DNA from: Victivallales bacterium
Lineage (GTDB): Bacteria; Verrucomicrobiota; Lentisphaeria; Oligosphaerales; Lenti-02
Length of the DNA: 5,039 nt
Assembly: GCA_018648945.1 (NCBI GenBank)
Contig: JABGQJ010000585.1
Coordinates: forward strand, 1-5,039
Reading direction: 5' to 3'
The position numbers were made by a program, and so were the translations under genes. Under the pieces are notes generated by a model, which ran no database searches, was not told the DNA's origin, and worked only from the letters and a program-made list of their open reading frames with translations. Numbering within the stretch: the stretch's first letter is position 1; each line of letters opens with the position of its first letter. Below are positions 1-5,039 of this stretch, in pieces.

Positions 1-1422
1 CGCGTCGGCGACGACGAGATGGTGGGGATTCTGTTACCCAACTGCATCCCGGCCGCGTTGACCAATGTGGCGGTCACGATTCTTGGCAAGGCCACGGTGA
101 ACCTCAACTTCACGACCGGTCCCGAGTCGCTGGACGCGGCGATCGGCAAGTGTGGCCTCCGGCATATCTTCACGTCCCGTCGCGCAATCCAGAAACTGGG
201 CATCGCGCCGCGGGCGGAGATGGTCTTCCTGGAGGACTTCGCGGCGGCTGTGAGTCGCTGGGACCGGTTGCTCTCCGCCTGTGCCTTCGTCCTCTTCCCC
301 CATCGGTTGCTGCGGCGGCTGTTCCGCCAATCCCGTCAGTTGAACACGCGCAGCCTGGCCACGGTCATGTTCTCCAGCGGCAGCACCGGCAACCCGAAGG
401 GGGTCATGCTTTGCCACGCCAATCTGAACGCCAACATTGAGGCGCTCTACAAGGTCTTTTCCATGCATCCGGGGGACCGGATGCTGGGCAATCTGCCGTT
501 CTTCCACTCGTTCGGGCTGACCGTTTGCCTGTGGCTGCCGCTTTGCACGGGCACTGGGGTCGTCCTGCAGCGCAATCCGCTGGATGTGAAGAAGGTCGGC
601 ACGCAGGTGCAAGCGTATGGTGTGACCCTGTTGGCGGGGACGCCGACCTTCCTCGGCGGCTATCTGCGCCGCTGCACTCGTGAGCAGTTCGCGTCCCTGC
701 GCCATGTGGCTACGGGAGCGGAGAAGTTGCGCCCGCAGTTGGCCGATGCCTTCGAAGAGCGTTTTGGCCTGCGCCCCCTGGAAGGCTACGGCTGTACTGA
801 GTTGGCGCCGTTCGCCACCCTCAATCTGCCTGACTTCCGGAATGAACGGGTGGACCAAGTGGGACACAAGAAAGGCAGTATTGGGCACCCTCTGCCCGGC
901 GTTGCCGCCAGGATCGTGCATCCCGAGACCTTCGTGCCCGTGCCCGAAGGCGAAGAGGGGATGCTGTTGATCAAGGGCGCGAACGTGATGCTGGGATACC
1001 TCGGCGAGCCGGAGCTCACCGCTGCTGTGATGCACGATGGTTGGTACGTGACTGGAGACATCGCCGTCCTGGATGCCGATGGCTTCATCACGATTCGCGG
1101 TCGGCTCAGCCGGTTCAGCAAGATCGCTGGCGAGATGGTGCCCCACATCCGTGTCGAGGAAGTGATCGCCGAGGCCATCGGGGTCACTGACGAACGCGCC
1201 TGTGTGGTCACCGGGGTGCCGGACGAGCAACGCGGCGAACGGCTTGTCGTGTTGCACCGGCCGGGGCTGGACATCCCCTCGCTCTGCCGGGCTCTACTGA
1301 ACTCGGGACTGCCCAAACTCTGGTTACCGAAGGCGGATGCCTTCATGGAAGTTGCCGATTTCCCCCTCCTCGGTACCGGCAAGCTCGATCTACGTGCCAT
1401 CAAGGAACTGACAGCCGCATAG
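1..1422 (+). CDS. Aas-like acyl-[acyl-carrier-protein] ligase / AMP-dependent synthetase, C-terminal part (5' end outside window)
   Basis: This adenylate-forming enzyme is expected to activate a fatty acid with ATP and pass it to acyl carrier protein, or in Aas-type enzymes to feed lysophospholipid reacylation at the inner membrane. The frame is open from base 1, so the start lies upstream; 473 residues are visible. In visible-residue numbering, the phosphate-binding loop SSGSTGNPKGV starts at 125, a FFHSFG motif lies near 167, GYGCTE is at 262-267, YVTGD at 349-353, and the GTGKLD motif with the predicted catalytic Lys461 near the C terminus. The hinge stretch SRFSKIAGEMV and the ending PLLGTGKLD resemble E. 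coli Aas more than acetyl- or long-chain acyl-CoA synthetases; this is from memory, not a search. Aas is normally fused to an N-terminal PlsC-like acyltransferase, which would lie upstream here. All core motifs look intact. The superfamily is certain; the exact substrate is inferred. Confidence 0.9.
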   Translation, partial: RVGDDEMVGILLPNCIPAALTNVAVTILGKATVNLNFTTGPESLDAAIGKCGLRHIFTSRRAIQKLGIAPRAEMVFLEDFAAAVSRWDRLLSACAFVLFPHRLLRRLFRQSRQLNTRSLATVMFSSGSTGNPKGVMLCHANLNANIEALYKVFSMHPGDRMLGNLPFFHSFGLTVCLWLPLCTGTGVVLQRNPLDVKKVGTQVQAYGVTLLAGTPTFLGGYLRRCTREQFASLRHVATGAEKLRPQLADAFEERFGLRPLEGYGCTELAPFATLNLPDFRNERVDQVGHKKGSIGHPLPGVAARIVHPETFVPVPEGEEGMLLIKGANVMLGYLGEPELTAAVMHDGWYVTGDIAVLDADGFITIRGRLSRFSKIAGEMVPHIRVEEVIAEAIGVTDERACVVTGVPDEQRGERLVVLHRPGLDIPSLCRALLNSGLPKLWLPKADAFMEVADFPLLGTGKLDLRAIKELTAA

Positions 1423-1446
1423 CAAGAATCGGAGACGGAGAATCCC

Positions 1447-1480
1447 GAAGGGCGTGCCTGCTAGCGCGGGCACGCCCTTC
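1447..1480. terminator. Hairpin between convergent genes, probable bidirectional terminator
   Basis: A perfect 12-bp inverted repeat (GAAGGGCGTGCC at 1447-1458, its complement at 1469-1480) extends inward through a T·G wobble and two more pairs to a TAGC tetraloop, giving a stem of about 15 bp. It begins 24 bases after the ligase stop codon and ends 21 bases before the 3' end of the minus-strand Msr gene, the expected place for a shared terminator. The U-tract is weak: CCTTGT follows on the plus strand, and the minus-strand flank has only scattered Ts. Termination may therefore rely on the GC-rich stem, or the hairpin may mainly protect 3' ends. Confidence 0.75.
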
Positions 1481-1501
1481 CCTTGTCGTGGGCGAGCGTG
1501 C

Positions 1502-2959
1502 TCAGAAGCGTTTGGTGTAGATGTGGCAGTAGGGTGCCTTGCCGGTCTTCACGTAGTAATCCTGGTGGTAGGTCTCGGCTGGCCAGAAGGTGGTGGCCTT
1601 GACCAGGCGGGTAGCGACCTTCAGGCCCTGCTGGCTGAGCTGGGCAATGAGCCGTTCCGTGGTCGCCTTCTGCTCGCCGTCGAGGTAGAAGACAACGGAC
1701 CGGTACTGGTTGCCGATATCCGGGCCTTGGCGATCGACCTGGGTGGGGTCATGAATCTCGAAGAACAGCTTCGCGAGAGTCTCGAAATCGGTTCTGGCGG
1801 GATCGAAGACGACCTCGATCCCCTCGGCATGGCCGGTACGACCGGAACAGATCTGCTTGTAGGTCGGCTTCTCCACCGTGCCGCCGGTGTAGCCGACGGT
1901 GGTGCTCAGCACCCCGGGTGCCTTGCGAAAGTGGTGTTCCACGCCCCAGAAGCACCCACCTGCGAAGATCGCCTTGGTCGGCTTCTTCCCGGCGGGGACG
2001 AAGTCGAGGGAGATGGAGTTGACGCAGTGTCGGGTATTCTTGTCGGTGAGCTTCTCGCCGGAGAAGACATGGCCAAGGTGGCCACCACAGGCCTTGCAGA
2101 GAATCTCGGTCCGGCGGCCGTCGGCGTCGGGCTTGCGTTCGACGGCGCCCTTGATCTCGTCGTCAAAACTGGGCCAGCCACAGCCGGACTTGAACTTGTC
2201 GGTGGAGTTGTAGAGGGCGGCCCCGCATTGCCGGCAGGTGTAGGTGCCCGCTGCCGCGTGGTCGTTGTATTTGCCCGTAAAGGGCCGTTCAGTGCCCTTG
2301 CGGAGGATGACCTGTTCTTCCTCGGGCGTGAGTTTGCGCAAGGTCACGGTGGGCTTCTCCTTGTTCTCTGATGTGGTGGTCTCTCGCATGGGGACATGGA
2401 TCTCCGATTTCTTCATGAAGCCCGGGACGAAGGGGCTGTTCCAGTACACCATGTAGGGCTCGCCGGTGGGTTCGTACTGGGGGTGGGATTCAAGCCAGTC
2501 AAGCGTCACCTTGGCCACGCTCTTGTAGGTCTGGCGGTTGTAGCCGCCACGGATGCCAGCGGCCAGGACGAGTTGCGCTGGCCGGGCCCGGACAGTGACT
2601 TCCTCGCTGTCCTCGAGCTCGCGTTCCTGGTCCGGAATGCCGACGAAGAAGCGCATGCCAGCGTTTTCGATGTCGGCTTCCACCGGCACGGTCATCTTGA
2701 CCTTGTTCTGGCGGATGTAGCCAAAGAGACGGCCGAAGAGCGGGTTGGCGTTCTTGAAGTAGGTGCCGCTGGCACGGGTGCTGATGGAGGTCGTTCCGGG
2801 CAGCGTCTTCAACTCCACCGTGCCGGGTTGGGTGATCGGGTAGATGGCTTCGTATTTGGTGGTCATGGCACACCCCGCCAATACCAGGCCCCCTGCGACC
2901 AGTGGGATCAGCAGCAGTTTCCACATGGTCTTGGCCTTCATGTAGTCCATTGGTTTCAT
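1502..2959 (-). CDS. SOUL-MsrB-MsrA fusion lipoprotein (bifunctional peptide-methionine sulfoxide reductase)
   Basis: This 485-residue protein should reduce both methionine sulfoxide epimers (MsrA for S, MsrB for R) in exported proteins. It begins with a lipoprotein signal: hydrophobic residues 14-29 and lipobox LAGC with Cys30. Residues ~35-191 resemble a SOUL/HBP heme-binding domain (KMTVPV near 89; a C-terminal stretch with SPFVPGF and EIHVPM). MsrB spans ~205-322, with zinc pairs C242/C245 and C288/C291, SGCGWPSF with likely recycling Cys260, and catalytic Cys312 in RHCVNS. MsrA spans ~327-485, with GGCFWG (catalytic Cys336), GHAE (Glu379), YHQDYY and likely recycling Cys478 near the C terminus. 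The linker between MsrB and MsrA is only about five residues. The start is uncertain: Met1, 4, 7 and 12 all precede the signal, the longest has no clear Shine-Dalgarno, and AAGG lies 8 bases before Met12 (2926). Both Msr domains look active. Heme binding is unproven. Confidence 0.93.
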   Translation of the reverse strand: MKPMDYMKAKTMWKLLLIPLVAGGLVLAGCAMTTKYEAIYPITQPGTVELKTLPGTTSISTRASGTYFKNANPLFGRLFGYIRQNKVKMTVPVEADIENAGMRFFVGIPDQERELEDSEEVTVRARPAQLVLAAGIRGGYNRQTYKSVAKVTLDWLESHPQYEPTGEPYMVYWNSPFVPGFMKKSEIHVPMRETTTSENKEKPTVTLRKLTPEEEQVILRKGTERPFTGKYNDHAAAGTYTCRQCGAALYNSTDKFKSGCGWPSFDDEIKGAVERKPDADGRRTEILCKACGGHLGHVFSGEKLTDKNTRHCVNSISLDFVPAGKKPTKAIFAGGCFWGVEHHFRKAPGVLSTTVGYTGGTVEKPTYKQICSGRTGHAEGIEVVFDPARTDFETLAKLFFEIHDPTQVDRQGPDIGNQYRSVVFYLDGEQKATTERLIAQLSQQGLKVATRLVKATTFWPAETYHQDYYVKTGKAPYCHIYTKRF

Positions 2960-3024
2960 GTCTTGGTAGACTGGTCGGGGAGCAGGGTAGTTCCGGCGAG
3001 CGGGTAACGTAGCGCTGTTCGGGG

Positions 3025-3066
3025 GCGGCTTCTGCCGGAGGGGGTTGCGCTTCCGGCAATAGCCGC
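3025..3066. repeat. Imperfect palindrome in the divergent intergenic region
   Basis: GCGGCT at 3025-3030 pairs with AGCCGC at 3061-3066. Then, after a 2x2 internal mismatch, TGCCGGAGG at 3033-3041 pairs with CTTCCGGCA at 3050-3058 (one G·T wobble), leaving an 8-base loop. It ends just before the candidate -35 region of the rightward gene, and lies about 65-107 bases upstream of the longest Msr start. It could be an operator or activator site shared by the two divergent genes, or an RNA structure in the Msr leader. On the minus strand the wobble becomes an A·C mismatch. Another TTCCGGC occurs at 2991-2997. The function is unknown. Confidence 0.5.
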
Positions 3067-3069
3067 GCC

Positions 3070-3098
3070 TACCAAAGCGGTTCCCCCCGTGCTATGAT
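3070..3098 (+). promoter_or_regulatory. Candidate extended -10 promoter for the gene at 3146
   Basis: TGCTATGAT at 3090-3098 matches the extended -10 pattern TGnTATAAT at all but one defined position. Seventeen bases upstream, TACCAA (3070-3075) is a poor -35 match, as is common for extended -10 promoters. Transcription would start near 3105, giving a leader of about 40 bases before the start codon. The region is otherwise GC-rich, so this AT-richer motif stands out. No comparably good promoter was found on the minus strand for the Msr gene. Confidence 0.55.
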
Positions 3099-3132
3099 AG
3101 TCGTCGGTGGGCCGCGCATGCTGGCCTGAAAC

Positions 3133-3137
3133 AGGAG
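3133..3137 (+). promoter_or_regulatory. Shine-Dalgarno site fixing the start at 3146
   Basis: AGGAG lies 8 bases before the ATG at 3146, an ideal spacing. It supports this ATG as the start, and the codons that follow encode a typical signal peptide. Confidence 0.8.
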
Positions 3138-3145
3138 AGTTGATC

Positions 3146-5039
3146 ATGAACCGTCTGCCCGCTTCCCTTGCCGCGTTGTTGGTTGCTGCCGCTGTCCTTG
3201 CCGCTCCCGTCGAGGTGGGGTTCGTGGAGGATTTCGCCCTGGCACCCGACCGGACAGTGCCGTTGAAGGAGCTGATCCCCGGTACGCAGGAGTACTACTA
3301 CTACCATTGCCTGCACTATCAGAATACCGGGGCCTTGGACCTAGCCGAGGAGATGCTTGGGCGCTGGCTCAGAAAGGACGGCAAGGGTGGTCAGCTCGAG
3401 GAGATGCTGAACCGACAGGCGTTGCTGCGCTATCCCGACGACCCCAAACAGGCTCTTTCGCGGATTCGCCAGGAGCTGCAACTGACCTTCGACCATGCCC
3501 GGCGCGAGCGTGAACGCGAGACGAGTTACCCGACTCGGCTCGATCCGCGCTTGATCAGCAGGGAGGTGCTGGACAAGGACGCATTCGCCGCTGACAAACT
3601 ACTGAGTGGGTTCACGAGAACAGCCGCCCGGCGCTTGGCTGGCATGGCCCTGTCGCCGGAGAGGCGGCGGACAGTGCTTGGCTATCTGACCGTGCCGGAT
3701 GTACCCAATTTGGTGGATCTGGTGGTGGCTGATCTACAGGAGGAGGGGAGCCTGGGATTCGGCTCTCTGATCATCCACGAGGCCCTGACCCTGGTCCAGC
3801 TTGACAGCTGCGCCGCGCGGATTCCGGCGTTGCTGGGCAACCGGCGCTTCGTGGCTACCTATCTCGTGCGGCTCGTGCCGGGCGCGGGGGAGGATGTGGA
3901 CGCCCCTGCGGTCCGGCTGGCCTACCTGGAACGACTTCAGGCTTTCGCAGACCGGTTGTCGCCCGTATGGAATACGCTGAAGGCGAATGTGCTTTACCGC
4001 CGCCTCGCGTTCGACCGGACCCAGAATGTGCATGATCGGCAGCGCTTCCTGGCGTATCTCCAACTGCCGCGTCACGCCGCCTACGTGCGGCAGGAGTACC
4101 TGCGGAGGCCCGAGCTCCGGGATGTCACAGTCGATCTGACGACCGAAGTCGTCGGGCTCTCTGCCGACCTCGGGACCTGTATCGGCGGCGACGAACTGCT
4201 GGTGCGGGCCTATCTGCGCCACTTCCTGGCGGGGGCCGAGGGCTACGCCGACTTCGCCCCCTTCCTGGATGAGAGCTATATGAAGGAGGTCTTTGCCGAA
4301 GCGAACATCCTGGCTGGGACCGGCGATCAGGAGCGTTGGCATGCCATGATCGCGCCGCAGCAACTCCGGGAACTCAAGGAACGGGTGGATATCGAGCTGC
4401 TGCCGACGTGCCGGAAGCGTTTCGGGGTGACGGAGCCCGTGACGCTGGACGTGGGGATCAAGAACGTGGCCTCCCTGCTGGTGCGGGTCTACGAGATCAA
4501 CGCCCTCAACTACTACCGTGCAAACCATGGGGAGGTCGGCAGTTCGGTGGATCTGGATGGCCTGGTGGCCAACCGGGAACAGACCTTCACCTATGAGTAT
4601 CCTGGCCTGCGCCGCCATACCGAGACGTTTGCCTTTCTCAAGCTGAACCGTCCCGGGGTATGGGTGATCGAGCTGATCGGCAATGGTCGGAGCAGCCGGG
4701 CCGTGATCCGCAAGGGACAGCTTCGTTTCACGGAGCGGACGGGGTCGGCGGGGCATGTTTTCCGCATCTACGACCAGGACAGTGCATTCGTCAACGATGC
4801 TACCTTGTGGCTGGGCAATCAGGAATACCGTCCGGACGAGGCAGGCGAGATCGTCGTGCCGTATCGTGCCGGGGCGCCAGGTGTTGGCGATATCGTACTC
4901 CAGCGAGGGGAATGTGCCACCATCGGACACTTCATGCATTGTGCGGAGTCCTACAACCTACGGTGGCAGTATTGGTTGCCCAGTGAGGGGCTCGTCCAGG
5001 GGGAGATGGCCAGACTGCTGTTCCAGCCGAAGTTGACCG
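3146..5039 (+). CDS. Large secreted protein of unknown function with macroglobulin-like beta domains (3' end outside window)
   Basis: I do not recognise a named gene. The frame is open from the ATG to the window end (631 codons, no stop). Residues 1-20 form a Sec signal peptide: Arg3, a hydrophobic core rich in Leu/Ala/Val, and likely cleavage near Ala19 or Ala20, so the protein should be exported. Near the mature N terminus is an unusual EYYYYHCLHYQNTG motif (49-62), followed by mostly helical, Arg/Glu-rich sequence to about 410, including RRERERE at 119-125. From about 413 the pattern becomes beta-rich: VTLDVGIKNV then LLVRVYEIN (432-452), a strand-rich stretch to 529, and a possible second module at ~537-575 with YRPDEAGEIVVPY, which resembles the 'tDanGri.vP' turn of MG or carboxypeptidase-regulatory-like domains. 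This suggests an alpha-2-macroglobulin-like architecture, but no thioester or bait region is visible in this part. The coding call is strong; the domain assignment is tentative. Confidence 0.88.
   Translation, partial: MNRLPASLAALLVAAAVLAAPVEVGFVEDFALAPDRTVPLKELIPGTQEYYYYHCLHYQNTGALDLAEEMLGRWLRKDGKGGQLEEMLNRQALLRYPDDPKQALSRIRQELQLTFDHARRERERETSYPTRLDPRLISREVLDKDAFAADKLLSGFTRTAARRLAGMALSPERRRTVLGYLTVPDVPNLVDLVVADLQEEGSLGFGSLIIHEALTLVQLDSCAARIPALLGNRRFVATYLVRLVPGAGEDVDAPAVRLAYLERLQAFADRLSPVWNTLKANVLYRRLAFDRTQNVHDRQRFLAYLQLPRHAAYVRQEYLRRPELRDVTVDLTTEVVGLSADLGTCIGGDELLVRAYLRHFLAGAEGYADFAPFLDESYMKEVFAEANILAGTGDQERWHAMIAPQQLRELKERVDIELLPTCRKRFGVTEPVTLDVGIKNVASLLVRVYEINALNYYRANHGEVGSSVDLDGLVANREQTFTYEYPGLRRHTETFAFLKLNRPGVWVIELIGNGRSSRAVIRKGQLRFTERTGSAGHVFRIYDQDSAFVNDATLWLGNQEYRPDEAGEIVVPYRAGAPGVGDIVLQRGECATIGHFMHCAESYNLRWQYWLPSEGLVQGEMARLLFQPKLT

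Noticed and set aside
34..1257. Long minus-strand open frame (407 codons) opposite the acyl ligase
   Set aside because: It is antisense to a gene with clear conserved motifs. Its product is rich in His, Gln, Arg and Pro without a domain pattern, which is typical of a mirror frame in GC-rich DNA.
1454..2371. Plus-strand open frame of 305 codons across the Msr gene
   Set aside because: It lies opposite the MsrB and MsrA domains, whose catalytic motifs are unambiguous on the minus strand. It also starts inside the terminator hairpin and has no ribosome-binding site of note.
2960..3024. Minus-strand promoter for the Msr gene
   Set aside because: Only poor TAnnnT matches (for example opposite 2984-2989 and 3006-3011) with no acceptable -35 partner, so none was annotated.
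3125..3135. Small CCTG-AAA-CAGG hairpin overlapping the Shine-Dalgarno of the rightward gene
   Set aside because: Only four base pairs, so too weak to support a translational switch.
3734..4939. Minus-strand open frame of 401 codons inside the large secreted protein gene
   Set aside because: The plus strand has a start with a good ribosome-binding site, a signal peptide and an unbroken frame to the window end. The antisense product shows low-complexity His/Gln/Pro/Arg composition and no recognisable domain.

Overview
This 5,039-base window is GC-rich bacterial DNA, and its coding frames strongly prefer G or C at the third codon position. It holds three large genes. One runs off the left edge, one is complete on the minus strand, and one runs off the right edge. 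The gene types are an Aas-like acyl-acyl-carrier-protein ligase, a lipoprotein joining a SOUL domain to two methionine sulfoxide reductases, and a very large secreted protein with macroglobulin-like beta domains. They suggest a Gram-negative environmental bacterium, possibly of the Planctomycetes/Verrucomicrobia/Lentisphaerae (PVC) group. That placement is an inference from gene content only.

Layout: 1-1422 (+) is the C-terminal ~473 residues of an adenylate-forming acyl ligase. At 1423-1501 a strong hairpin (1447-1480) lies between two convergent genes and probably ends both transcripts. The minus-strand gene 1502-2959 encodes a predicted lipoprotein with domain order SOUL, MsrB, MsrA; it is the most unusual complete gene here. 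The divergent intergenic region 2960-3145 holds an imperfect palindrome, an extended -10 promoter and a clear Shine-Dalgarno site for the rightward gene. From 3146 (+) to the window end is an open frame of at least 631 codons with a Sec signal peptide. It has a long helical region, then beta-rich segments resembling alpha-2-macroglobulin MG domains.

The three genes are not one operon, since the middle gene faces the other way. A loose common theme is the cell envelope: phospholipid acyl recycling (ligase), repair of oxidised methionines in exported proteins (Msr lipoprotein) and a large secreted or periplasmic protein. Whether they work together cannot be told from the sequence. I saw no RNA gene, CRISPR array, insertion sequence or phage feature, and no gene-free stretch longer than 300 bases.
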